Source of the DNA: Roseibium aestuarii | GTDB taxonomy: Bacteria > Pseudomonadota > Alphaproteobacteria > Rhizobiales > Stappiaceae | Assembly: GCF_008477545.1 (NCBI RefSeq) | Contig: NZ_VORA01000002.1 | Coordinates: forward strand, 496,001 to 560,000 | Reading direction: 5' to 3' | DNA: 64,000 nucleotides | Shown: positions 15,078 through 22,866 of the stretch, one piece after another | Layout: each line of letters opens with the position of its first letter | How positions within the stretch are numbered: the stretch's first letter is position 1 | Position numbers and translations under genes: made by a program | Notes under the pieces: generated by a model | What the model saw: only the letters and a program-made list of their open reading frames with translations | The model's database searches: none | Told to the model about the DNA's origin: nothing

Positions 15078-15629
15078 ATGTCAGCTTTTCTCAGGACCTT
15101 TGTTGCAATGCTTCTGGTGTGCCTGGGCACCATGAGCGCCAGCGCCTCGACGCTTTTGAATGACATTGTCGCCATCAACCTGAAGGCAGATGCGAACTAC
15201 GGCAGCTTCGTGAAGACGGTCGGCGCAGGGGCCGAGGCCACCTATTTCAGTGCTCTTTCGGTCGACATGAATGCAGGCGCCGGGGGCGACTTGCTGCAGA
15301 TCTCGTCCACTCGTTCTGCCTCCAGCATCGACGAGACAAACCTGTTTCCCGTTGTATGGACATTCTCTCTTCTCAATTTCTCCGATGGCTCGGTGCTCAG
15401 CGGCTTCGAAGTGATCACCTCGGCGTTCTCGGACCTCGTGGTCGACTTCGGCCCGGACTGGCTGACCCTGTCCTATGCGGATGCCACCGTCCCCGAGGGA
15501 ACCCTGATCAGCGGCCGTTTCATCACCACGCCCGTGACCCAGGCCATTCCCCTGCCCGCGCCCGCACTTCTGGTGCTGACCGGGATCGCGGGGCTTGCCG
15601 CCGTGGGGCGCCGCAAGCGCTCCGCCTGA
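15078..15629 (+). CDS. VPLPA-CTERM sorting domain protein
   Basis: A small (183 aa) secreted protein. It has an N-terminal signal peptide (FVAMLLVCLGTMSASA) and a C-terminal tail IPLPAPALLVLTGIAGLAAVG followed by RRKR, which is the tripartite VPLPA-CTERM sorting signal (motif, membrane helix, basic end) recognised by exosortase-type enzymes. The middle is rich in Ser, Asp and Phe and resembles other short beta-rich surface proteins, without an enzyme motif. GGAG lies 9 nt before the ATG. No exosortase gene is present in this window, so the sorting enzyme must be encoded elsewhere. It probably ends up attached to the outer surface or in the matrix (inference). Confidence 0.82.
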   Translation: MSAFLRTFVAMLLVCLGTMSASASTLLNDIVAINLKADANYGSFVKTVGAGAEATYFSALSVDMNAGAGGDLLQISSTRSASSIDETNLFPVVWTFSLLNFSDGSVLSGFEVITSAFSDLVVDFGPDWLTLSYADATVPEGTLISGRFITTPVTQAIPLPAPALLVLTGIAGLAAVGRRKRSA

Positions 15630-15777
15630 CCGCAGGCGTCACTGGAATGGTGCCCCAGCGCTTGACGCAGGCGGCAGGCAGGACGTCGCGAGACACAGGT
15701 GATGACGGACGGGCGGGATCGGGCTAGAAGCGGAGCACAAACGCCCGCCCGTTCCTCTCCCACCGGACCTTTTTCCC

Positions 15778-16392
15778 ATGCCCCAGGACGCGATCACCGG
15801 TTACGAAAGCCTCGGCCCGGAGTGGATCGAGCGGACCGAGGCCGTCGATCCGGTCAAGCTCTACGGGCTGGTGCTGGATCTCCTGCCCGAGACGCTGAAG
15901 GGTCTCGCCGTGCTCGATCTGGGGGCAGGTTCCGGGAGGGATGCCGCCTGGCTCGCCCGGCGCGGCGCAGTGGTCACGGCGGTGGAGCCCTGCGCGCCCT
16001 TGCGCGAAGCCGGTCAGGCCCGCCACCGGGCCATTCCGATCCACTGGGTGGACGACCGCTTCCCCAACCTCTCCCGCGTGACCCAGCGCTACGGCCTCAT
16101 TCTGGTGACCGGTGTCTGGCACCATCTGGACGAGGCCGAACAGCCGCTCGCCTTCCAGCGGCTGGCTCAGCTGCTGGCGCCGGGCGGCCGGCTCGTCATG
16201 GCCCTGCGCCACGGGGAAGCGGCTGCCCATCACATCAATTTCCTGATCGACGAGGACGCGCTGTTGAGCTGGGCCGAGGCCTTCGGCCTGCGAACCCTTC
16301 GCCGCAAGCAAGCCCAGTCCCAGGGGGACTGGAACCTCAGCCACGGCGTCCGCTGGACCTGGCTGGTGCTGGAGCGGCCCGAGCCTTCCTGA
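15778..16392 (+). CDS. Class I SAM-dependent methyltransferase
   Basis: A 204-aa Rossmann-type methyltransferase. Motif I is LAVLDLGAGSGRDAAWLARRG near residue 45, the acidic residue ending strand 2 is in VTAVEP, and post-motif segments ILVTGVWHHLDE and LAPGGRLVMAL follow in normal order. The substrate cannot be deduced. Length is that of small free-standing methyltransferases. It stands alone, 80 bp before the XRE-like regulator and on the same strand, so co-transcription is possible. Confidence 0.85.
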   Translation: MPQDAITGYESLGPEWIERTEAVDPVKLYGLVLDLLPETLKGLAVLDLGAGSGRDAAWLARRGAVVTAVEPCAPLREAGQARHRAIPIHWVDDRFPNLSRVTQRYGLILVTGVWHHLDEAEQPLAFQRLAQLLAPGGRLVMALRHGEAAAHHINFLIDEDALLSWAEAFGLRTLRRKQAQSQGDWNLSHGVRWTWLVLERPEPS

Positions 16393-16471
16393 CGTCAACC
16401 GGCGCACGCAAAATGTTCCGCCGCCGCGGATAAGGATTGGCGCCGGACCGATTCCCCGGCAGGATCAGCCC

Positions 16472-16870
16472 ATGGGAACACAGACACTCCAGGCCCGGAT
16501 CCGTATCCGGTTGAAACAGCTCAATCTGACGCCAACCGCAGCCTCTCGAAGGGTGAGTGAGAACCATGACCTGTTCCGGCAGGTTTTGCGCCTCGAAGGC
16601 AACGGTTCGCCCCGGGTCGACACGGTCTTCCGGATTGCCGAAGCGCTGGAAACGTCCTTCGTCTGGCTGGTCACCGGGGAAGAGGGCGCCGCGACCGCGC
16701 GTGCCCCCACTGAAGGCCCGCTCGATCGGGACCGGATCCGCGATGCGATCATCGCCGCCCTCGGGTTCCTGAAGGCGCAGGGCCGCGAGGCCGACCCGGA
16801 CACCCTCGCCGAGCTGGTCACCGGTCTCTATCTCGGTCTGGAGCCGCGTGAAGAGGATCGCCCGGCCTGA
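16472..16870 (+). CDS. XRE-like helix-turn-helix regulator (paralog of 33244-33636)
   Basis: A 132-aa protein. Residues 5-65 form a phage-repressor-like helix-turn-helix (IRLKQLNLTPTAASRRV, then LRLEGNGSPRVDTVFRIAEALETSFVWLVTGEE). A helical C-terminal piece follows (ALGFLKAQGREADPDTLAELVTGLY). The same layout, including the ALETS-WL-GE signature and a short helical tail ending in a Leu-rich, Tyr-containing helix, is found in the gene at 33244-33636, so these are paralogs. The tail looks like a small dimerisation module rather than a peptidase or ligand domain. Target genes unknown. Confidence 0.75.
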   Translation: MGTQTLQARIRIRLKQLNLTPTAASRRVSENHDLFRQVLRLEGNGSPRVDTVFRIAEALETSFVWLVTGEEGAATARAPTEGPLDRDRIRDAIIAALGFLKAQGREADPDTLAELVTGLYLGLEPREEDRPA

Positions 16871-16892
16871 CCTCGGCCGGGATCGGCGCGTT

Positions 16893-17540
16893 TCAGGCCG
16901 CCTTGCTGGACCGCAGGCTGGCGCGATAGACGCAGCGGTGATCGCCGGACAGAAGATGCTCGGCCCGCAGCACATCCACATCATCCCCCAGAACCTCCTG
17001 GAAGAGACGCAGCTCGGACCGGCAGAACCCCTGGCAGGCTGTAGCCGCCGCGCAGATGGAGCAGTGGTTCTCGATCAGCAGGAAACTGTCGGGCTCCCCC
17101 TCCAGCGCCTGAACCTCGGCCATGTAGCCTTCCCGGGACCGGATCTCCGCCAGCGCCTCAAGCCGGGAGCGCAGGTCGCCCCGGTCCGCCACCGCGCTCG
17201 CATAGGTGCTGCGCATCTGGTCCTCGCGCAGGGCAATCAGGGCCTCCAGCCCCTCTTCCCCATGCAGCGTCCGCATTCCCGCCAGAAGGCTCAGGATCAG
17301 GCCCGAGTGATTGTCGGGAAACTGGCGATGGCCGTCAGCGGTGAGCTTCCAGATCCGGCGCGGGCGCCCCACTCCGGACCGGACATCCTCGAAGGCGACC
17401 AGCCCGTCCTGGGACAGGCTGTCCAGATGCTGCCGCGCCGCCACGGCCGTGACCGCAAGCCCCCCGGCAAGCTCCGCAGCGGTCTGGGGGCCTGAGGTCT
17501 TGAGGGCGGTCAGAATTCGGGTCTTGGTGCGATCGGACAT
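16893..17540 (-). CDS. SufR/ArsR-like regulator with cysteine cluster
   Basis: A 215-aa transcription factor. Residues 5-70 are a winged helix (TRILTALKTSGPQTAAELAGGLAVTAVAARQHL, then GRPRRIWKLT). The C-terminal half carries ENHCSICAAATACQGFC (Cys160, 163, 169, 173) and HLLSGDHRCVYR (Cys203), the cysteine pattern of SufR-like regulators that hold an iron-sulfur cluster. It may therefore sense iron-sulfur status or redox stress. The ATG at 17540 follows AGAAGGGGG; an ATG nine codons upstream lacks a ribosome site. The upstream intergenic region holds an A/T-rich 12-bp-arm inverted repeat, probably its operator, and a divergent DUF1127-like small gene. Cluster binding is inferred from the motif. 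Confidence 0.8.
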   Translation of the reverse strand: MSDRTKTRILTALKTSGPQTAAELAGGLAVTAVAARQHLDSLSQDGLVAFEDVRSGVGRPRRIWKLTADGHRQFPDNHSGLILSLLAGMRTLHGEEGLEALIALREDQMRSTYASAVADRGDLRSRLEALAEIRSREGYMAEVQALEGEPDSFLLIENHCSICAAATACQGFCRSELRLFQEVLGDDVDVLRAEHLLSGDHRCVYRASLRSSKAA

Positions 17541-17615
17541 GCCCCCTTCTAGCACGGCCCGACCCATAAAAAAAGTTTTTGCTTTTCATATTGCCAGAAC
17601 GGCACCGTCGGGCGT

Positions 17616-17643
17616 AATTGGAAAAGACTTTTCTTTTCTAATT
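17616..17643. promoter_or_regulatory. Inverted repeat, probable operator of the SufR-like regulator
   Basis: AATTGGAAAAGA and TCTTTTCTAATT are inverted copies (11 of 12 matching) around CTTT. A related stretch with AAAAA-GTTTTT-GCTTTTC lies at 17568-17586. Both lie between the divergent regulator (start 17540) and the small gene at 17654; the repeat ends 10 bp before that start. Confidence 0.65.
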
Positions 17644-17653
17644 GGAGTCTCCC

Positions 17654-17920
17654 GTGCCTCGCCCCATGCCCCAAACGCGTTTCGCTGCTCCCTGGCCCTG
17701 CGTCTCCGCGAGCCCGTTCCTGCGCCTGTCCACCGGCTGGACCGGCCGTCTCTCGTCGGCCCTCCAGCACGCGCTGTCCGGCTGGCAAAGCCGGCGTGGC
17801 CTTGCCCAGCTGCCTCCCTGCCTGGAAGCCGACGTTCTGGGCGACCGGATGGAGACGGAGTTCGAAACCGGACGCGCACCGCACAAGCACCTCTGGACCG
17901 GACCGTCCCGGCGGAGATAA
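17654..17920 (+). CDS. Small DUF1127-like protein
   Basis: An 88-aa open frame with a GTG start preceded by GGAG at 6 nt. Residues 40-80 (W-x2-RR-x-LAQLP, DVLGDR, then a basic linker ending LW) follow the pattern of DUF1127 small Arg-rich proteins, which usually read W-x-RR-x3-LA-x-L-x3-LxDIGL and end in (F/L)W. The match is by eye and several positions deviate. The gene starts right after the inverted repeat of the SufR-like regulator, which suggests control by it. It may instead be non-coding leader for the DUF2293 gene; codon use is high-GC like its neighbours. Confidence 0.45.
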   Translation: MPRPMPQTRFAAPWPCVSASPFLRLSTGWTGRLSSALQHALSGWQSRRGLAQLPPCLEADVLGDRMETEFETGRAPHKHLWTGPSRRR

Positions 17921-17992
17921 TGGCGGGGCGCGCCAGGCGCCGATCGAATCGATCCCTCTGCCCGGTGTCCCTGCAGAGGATGCAAGCAAGGC

Positions 17993-18394
17993 ATGACCGG
18001 AACCCGACGCGAGAAGGAAATGCGCAAGGCCCTGCGGACCCTCATCCCCCGGGCCCCCATGGCCGATGCGGAACCGATCCTCGATCTGGCGCTGGCCGGC
18101 CACCTGCGTCACCTGCCGCCCTCCATTGCCCTGTGGCAGGCCACCACCGCCCATGTGCGCCACACCCACACGGAGTATGACGCGCTTCTGGCCGAGGGCT
18201 ATGATCAGGACTCCTCCCGGTTTTTCGTTCTCGACGCCATGAACGACCTGCTCCAGTCCTGGGGCTGCGGCCGACAGGTGCCGACCGAGGATCCAGACAC
18301 GGACCAGGTCTCGCGAACCCGCTTGCGAAAACCCGCTGAAGCAATTCAGCAACAGCTTTGCCCGTGCTTTCGCATCACGAAGATTCCCCCCTAG
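17993..18394 (+). CDS. DUF2293 domain protein
   Basis: A 133-aa protein whose residues 8-95 fit DUF2293: LRTLIPRAPMADAEPILDLAL, LRHLPPSIALWQATTAHVRHTHTEYDALLAEGYDQDSSRFFVLDAMN. These are conserved helical proteins common in Alphaproteobacteria with no known biochemical role. No membrane or export signal. It follows the DUF1127-like gene by 72 bp on the same strand and may be transcribed from the same operator-controlled promoter. Confidence 0.75.
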   Translation: MTGTRREKEMRKALRTLIPRAPMADAEPILDLALAGHLRHLPPSIALWQATTAHVRHTHTEYDALLAEGYDQDSSRFFVLDAMNDLLQSWGCGRQVPTEDPDTDQVSRTRLRKPAEAIQQQLCPCFRITKIPP

Positions 18395-18460
18395 GGAAGT
18401 CTTCATTTCCACTATAGCGTGCCATCAGAATTTCGTGATTTTCGATGAAAGGCTTTTCTC

Positions 18461-19597
18461 GTGCGCTTCAACCGTCATGCCATTGCCGCCATCTGCCTCC
18501 CCTTGGCCGGCCTCGCAGCCGCCTCCACCGGCGCCATGGCGCAGGAAACAGGATCCGTTCGGGTCGGAGGGACCACCTTCACCTTCGGCGCAGGCACGGC
18601 CCTCATGTTCGTTCCCGACATCGATTCCATGATGACGCGAACCACCACCACCGGAACCTTCACCGTTTTCGAGACGTTCAAGTTCTCCGATGATTTCTAT
18701 CAGAACACCGGTTTCAACCTGAATGGCGGCCTCACCTTCGATCTGGAGGGAACCGGACAGGGCCCGGATGCGGTTGCGCTGAGCGGGTTCTGGGCTCGGG
18801 TCGACGGCAACGAAAAGGACACATGCACGGGCAGCCTCGGCCCGCAGACCAACTGCCTCATCACGCCGCTGGTCGACATTCCGGCGACCCAGCAGATCAC
18901 CGGCACGCTCGGCGCCAACACCATGGGCCTCGATACGGACCGGACCATCAATGCCTGGGGCGGGGCTCTGGAAGCCCGCTGGTCGCTGGCACCCGGTGCG
19001 GCCGACCACATCAAAGCCTCCAACAGCTATCTGGCCTTCGGCGCGGATGTCCGCGGCTTCTATCAGGATCTGTCCTCGAGCATGAGCGGAACGATCGTCA
19101 ATGTCCGCTATAACGAAGACCTGAACACCAACTACTTCGGTGCCTTCGCGGCCTATGGGCGCGACTACTCGCCCTTCCTGCTCGGGGCCCTGTGGGACAA
19201 GCTCGGCCTGGAATCCTCGTTCCGTCTGCAGGCCGGCGTCTATTATGCGCGCACCGACTATTCCGGAACGCTCAGCCAGACCGGGACCACTTGTGCCGGC
19301 TGCGGAGACGTGAGTGGCAGCCTCTCCCTCGACAGCAACGACGTTTCCTTCATCGGCGGCCTGACCCTGGAGACGCGCAAGCGCTTCAGCCCGCGCACCA
19401 CCCTTTCGCTGACCAGCAACATGGAACTCAACTCCTTCGTTCCGAAGATGGAATACAACCAGACCGATCTCGGAGCCGCCGCCATCACCGCACCGGAACG
19501 GCGCAGTGGCACCTCGATCGATAGCGGCGTCGGCTTCTCCATGCGCTCCATGCTGCGCCTGTCCATCAAGCTCGGCCCGAACAGCATGTACCAGTGA
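18461..19597 (+). CDS. Outer-membrane beta-barrel protein (exported, uncharacterised)
   Basis: A 378-aa exported protein. Residues 1-27 are a signal peptide ending AMA before QETGSV. The mature chain alternates polar and hydrophobic residues in many beta-strand-like segments (for instance LNTNYFGAFAAYGRDY, FRLQAGVYYARTDY, TLSLTSNMELN), typical of outer-membrane barrels. Its end (MLRLSIKLGPNSMYQ) does not finish with the usual terminal Phe. Two cysteine pairs (CTGSLGPQTNC, CAGC) lie in presumed loops. The GTG start has AAAGG 8 nt upstream; no ATG competes. A strong terminator follows. Transport substrate or adhesion role unknown. Confidence 0.75.
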   Translation: MRFNRHAIAAICLPLAGLAAASTGAMAQETGSVRVGGTTFTFGAGTALMFVPDIDSMMTRTTTTGTFTVFETFKFSDDFYQNTGFNLNGGLTFDLEGTGQGPDAVALSGFWARVDGNEKDTCTGSLGPQTNCLITPLVDIPATQQITGTLGANTMGLDTDRTINAWGGALEARWSLAPGAADHIKASNSYLAFGADVRGFYQDLSSSMSGTIVNVRYNEDLNTNYFGAFAAYGRDYSPFLLGALWDKLGLESSFRLQAGVYYARTDYSGTLSQTGTTCAGCGDVSGSLSLDSNDVSFIGGLTLETRKRFSPRTTLSLTSNMELNSFVPKMEYNQTDLGAAAITAPERRSGTSIDSGVGFSMRSMLRLSIKLGPNSMYQ

Positions 19598-19644
19598 CAC
19601 CGCGCAGGCGGGGCCTGGCCCCGTCCGCCGTGATCCCTCCGCAA

Positions 19645-19673
19645 GGGAGGCCGGGAAACCGGCCTCCCTTTTT
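19645..19673 (+). terminator. Rho-independent terminator of the barrel protein gene
   Basis: Stem GGGAGGCCGG / CCGGCCTCCC with a GAAA loop followed by five Ts, about 50 bp after the stop. Confidence 0.92.
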
Positions 19674-19895
19674 ACTTCGGCGCACAAAAAGCACGCCCGA
19701 CCCGGTCGGCAAGGGCCGCCACACAGATGCAGGAGAGCCGCCCGACAGGCCGTTGAAACCTGACGATCTGCCTCACATTCAGCCACACATGTCCAGAATT
19801 TGAACTTCGCGACCCGGCGATCTATCCGCTAGATTTCAGCTCAGACGACCCAACGTCATGTCGCACTGGCATCCGACGGGACGGGAGATCCCTGC

Positions 19896-20603
19896 GTGCA
19901 AGCTTCCGAAGTTTCAGAAAAAGCCTTTGCCAGCCTGATCAACATCACGGGCCGTCAGCGCATGCTCTCCCAGAGGATCGGCTTCCTGGCCCTCGCCGCA
20001 GGCGCCCGGCACTCCGGAAGGGTCGAGACGCACGAAGCCTATCTCGCCCTGTTGAACACTGCCTTGCAGGAATTTCGCGCCGGCTACCGGGTGCTGACCG
20101 AAGGTGACGAGGCCCGGAACCTGCCGCGCCTGCAATCGCCGCGCATCGAAGCGGTGCTAAGAGATGGCGCGGGATCAGGCCCGGGCGCGAGAATGGTCAT
20201 CGACACCTTCCTGCGCCGCACCCAGGAGATCGCCGAGAACCTGTCTGGATCCGGGACGGCAGCGACAACGCCGGACATGGCGGCTTTTTCCGATTTCGTC
20301 CTGCGCGAGGTGCTTCAGGCACTCCAGGCCCTGGTGCAGGCCCTGGAAGCGGATTTCGACGAGGAGATGGAGCGGCGGCAAGCCAGACGTGACGCGGATG
20401 CCGCTCACCTTCTCCAGGCGGTGGAGGAAATCCGCAAGGCCTCGCAGTTCTCCCGTATGATCGCGCTCAACGCCAAGATCTCCGCCGACCGCGCCGGACC
20501 TCTCGGCCGGGAATTCGGCGCCCTGACCGAGGAGATCAAGCAGATCACCCTCGCGATCACGGAAAGCTCCCAGAACATCCTGCGCCACTTCCAGCGCAGC
20601 TGA
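19896..20603 (+). CDS. Soluble PilJ-type (NIT/MCP-like) sensory protein
   Basis: A 235-aa protein. The N-terminus (LINITGRQRMLSQRIGFLALAAG) matches the type IV pili chemotaxis-transducer N-terminal domain (PilJ domain). The C-terminal 70 residues (ASQFSRMIALNAKISADRAGPLGREFGALTEEIKQIT) match the tip of a methyl-accepting chemotaxis signalling hairpin (IALNA-x-IEAARAG-type). There is no membrane helix and the protein stops soon after the hairpin tip, so it is a short cytoplasmic receptor-like protein. The GTG start follows GGGAGA at good spacing. No che genes are nearby. It might sense small ligands such as nitrate for a shared chemotaxis array (inference). Confidence 0.75.
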   Translation: MQASEVSEKAFASLINITGRQRMLSQRIGFLALAAGARHSGRVETHEAYLALLNTALQEFRAGYRVLTEGDEARNLPRLQSPRIEAVLRDGAGSGPGARMVIDTFLRRTQEIAENLSGSGTAATTPDMAAFSDFVLREVLQALQALVQALEADFDEEMERRQARRDADAAHLLQAVEEIRKASQFSRMIALNAKISADRAGPLGREFGALTEEIKQITLAITESSQNILRHFQRS

Positions 20604-20611
20604 CCTGCCTC

Positions 20612-21250
20612 TCAGCTTGCCGCGCCGTAGATCCACTGGGGTGGCAGATGGGCGATCACGCCCTCGCCGCTCGCGATGACGCCGGCCTTCTCCACATAGC
20701 CGACCAGCCCGCGCAGATGCACGGCCTGCTTGGGGAAGGCCAGATCCAGCCCCTCGCGCTCGGGGAAGTGACCGGCAATGGACTTTCCGGCCGCCCGGCA
20801 CGGGGCGTTGTCCCCGTCGATGCGCACCACGGCGCCGCCTTCGAAGACGAGACGGGTGCGCGGCGGCAGGAGCGACAGATTGGCAATGCCGTCGAGAACG
20901 ATGTTGCCGCCGATCCAGCCCGGCTCGATCCGGTCAAGCTCCATGCGGCGGGCAACCAGCGCCAGCTCGTCGGACGCGAGAATCGAAAGCTGCCGCTCGT
21001 TGCACATTTCCGTGCTCCGCGGATAGTAGGGTTCGCGCCCGCCCGAGCGCCGGGTGAAGCCGCCATGACGGTCCCCGGCGATCCCTTCCATGGTCAGCTC
21101 CAGACTGTCGCAGGCAAAGGTGTTGAAGTCGCCCCGCGTCGCCGTCTTCAGAAGCAGGCTGACCCGCGCCGACAGCCTCCGCGCCGGAACGAGGGTCAGC
21201 GCTTCCAGGGCAGTTTCGGGCGAGGCGATGGGGGCATCCGCAAGGCTCAT
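20612..21250 (-). CDS. MOSC domain protein
   Basis: A 212-aa MOSC-fold protein, relative of the C-terminal domain of molybdenum cofactor sulfurase. Seen are LELTMEGIAGDRHGG, SILASDELALVARRM, PGWIGGNIVLDGI and the signature DNAPCRAAGKSI with its conserved cysteine. Such proteins are thought to carry sulfur for metal-sulfur cluster or cofactor assembly; the target here is unknown. The ATG at 21250 has GGAG 8 nt upstream; an in-frame TTG six codons earlier does not. Convergent with the PilJ-type gene, 8 bp apart. Confidence 0.88.
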   Translation of the reverse strand: MSLADAPIASPETALEALTLVPARRLSARVSLLLKTATRGDFNTFACDSLELTMEGIAGDRHGGFTRRSGGREPYYPRSTEMCNERQLSILASDELALVARRMELDRIEPGWIGGNIVLDGIANLSLLPPRTRLVFEGGAVVRIDGDNAPCRAAGKSIAGHFPEREGLDLAFPKQAVHLRGLVGYVEKAGVIASGEGVIAHLPPQWIYGAAS

Positions 21251-21462
21251 GGGACAGGCTCCGGTCAACGATGAGATCTGCGCTTACCTAGCGCGCGCCG
21301 CCCGGCCGCGAAAGTCAAATGTCCTGATGTGAGGATCACGAGAAACGATGGGCGCTGCGCCATCAGGGTCATCACGCAACCGCATGCGCTGCGTCCTTCT
21401 GGCGACGGGGCGCGGATGAGGCGCTCAACCCTTCGCAGAGATTGAACGACCGGGAGCGCGAC

Positions 21463-22821
21463 ATGTCGAAGATCATGATGGAAATCAGGGACGAGACCGG
21501 GCTGGCGCCGACGGCCGCCGCATGGGTTGGCGGGTGGATCAACGGTGGCTCCTCCACGCTTGCCACCCTCACCGCCGCCGGAACCTTCGCCCCCGCCGGC
21601 CAGACCATGCCCTTCGTGCCCGTGGCCGGTCTTCCCGCCGTGGTTCTCGACCAGGCCACCAACGGCAACGACAGGCTGATATTCGTGGTCTCCCCGCAAA
21701 AGCCGGACGATCTCGCGATCCTCGGCCAGTGCCCGGTGCCCTTCACCCAGTTTCCCTCGCTGGTGGCCCCCGGTGTGGCTGCGCCCGGCCCCTTCGACAT
21801 TCTGGAATTCGGCATGAATGCCCAGTTCGACGTCTCCGCCGTAAGCGGCTTCGGCCTCAACCTGCGCTTCAAACGCATGCCACCGGCGATTGCCAGCATG
21901 GCCGAGGCCTCGCCGCCACCCAAACCGCTGGAGGCCTATGGGGTGAGCAAGGCCGTGACGCGCCAGCAGATCGGCACCGCCTGGGCGGCCTTCATCACCC
22001 GCGAGGCGGAAAGTCTCGCCTCCGCCGCGGACTACAAGCCCCTGCTCTGGCGCGCGCCGCTGCAGGCCTGCGCCTATCAGCCCCCCCTGATCGGCGGACA
22101 GTATTTCGGTCTGAGCGATCCGAACGACTATCTGGCTGTCCTGTCCGGCAACTACGGCGCGACGACGACCGATCCGCTTGCCGGCTACTGGGACGCGCCA
22201 ATCGCAGACTTCTTCGCACAGGGCAATTACCTGAGCATCAACCTCGGATCCGCCGCCATGCCGAACGTCTTCGAAGGGGTGTGCGAACCGGCCATCAACC
22301 CGCAGACGGGTGCGGCCACCACGGCCTTCCAGCTCAGCAATGCTCAGGGCGAAAGCCATGGCATCTATGCGCCGCGCCCCGGACTGGAGAGTGCGCGCTA
22401 TGTCTTCCAGCAGGCCTTCGGGCCGCTGACCCCGGCAGGTGCGGCCGGCAACGCGGGCCTGCTGCAGGACTGCATCTGGCAGGCGCTGTGCCGCGGGGTC
22501 GCGCTGGACGGCATCCGCACCATGGAGGCCGTGTCATCGGCCCGCCCGGGCTTTTCCACCCGCGCCTGGAACCAGCCGTCCGCCTGGTATCGGGCGGGCA
22601 AACCCTGCCATCTCTACGCCAAGTTCCTGCATGTGAGCGATGCCTTCGGCGGCGACAGCCGCAGCACCGGGCGCCCGCCGATCTTCCTGGGCGGGGCCGC
22701 TTATGGCTTCAGCATGGACGAGAACCCGATCGGCCCCTATGCCGGACCGAACGTGCCCTCCAAGACCCTGGGCGACATTTCGGAAGGGCTCATCCGGGTG
22801 ACCCTCGGTGCCTGGGCGTGA
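21463..22821 (+). CDS. Conserved protein of unrecognised family (452 aa)
   Basis: I do not recognise this protein. It has no signal peptide or membrane helix. It is rich in Ala, Gly, Pro and aromatic residues, with beta-like segments alternating with glycine turns (PLIGGQYFGLSDPNDYLAVLSGNYG, SHGIYAPRPGLESARYVF). A weak overall resemblance to GH64/thaumatin-like beta-glucanases was considered, but no catalytic pair can be assigned. GGGAG precedes the ATG by 6 nt, so it is well expressed in principle. It stands alone, divergent from the MOSC gene and convergent with the PPOX-family gene. Codon use is like its neighbours. Confidence 0.7.
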   Translation: MSKIMMEIRDETGLAPTAAAWVGGWINGGSSTLATLTAAGTFAPAGQTMPFVPVAGLPAVVLDQATNGNDRLIFVVSPQKPDDLAILGQCPVPFTQFPSLVAPGVAAPGPFDILEFGMNAQFDVSAVSGFGLNLRFKRMPPAIASMAEASPPPKPLEAYGVSKAVTRQQIGTAWAAFITREAESLASAADYKPLLWRAPLQACAYQPPLIGGQYFGLSDPNDYLAVLSGNYGATTTDPLAGYWDAPIADFFAQGNYLSINLGSAAMPNVFEGVCEPAINPQTGAATTAFQLSNAQGESHGIYAPRPGLESARYVFQQAFGPLTPAGAAGNAGLLQDCIWQALCRGVALDGIRTMEAVSSARPGFSTRAWNQPSAWYRAGKPCHLYAKFLHVSDAFGGDSRSTGRPPIFLGGAAYGFSMDENPIGPYAGPNVPSKTLGDISEGLIRVTLGAWA

Positions 22822-22866
22822 GGGGAGCCCAAACCCCTGCCACCCAAAAAGCGCGGGACGCCGGGC

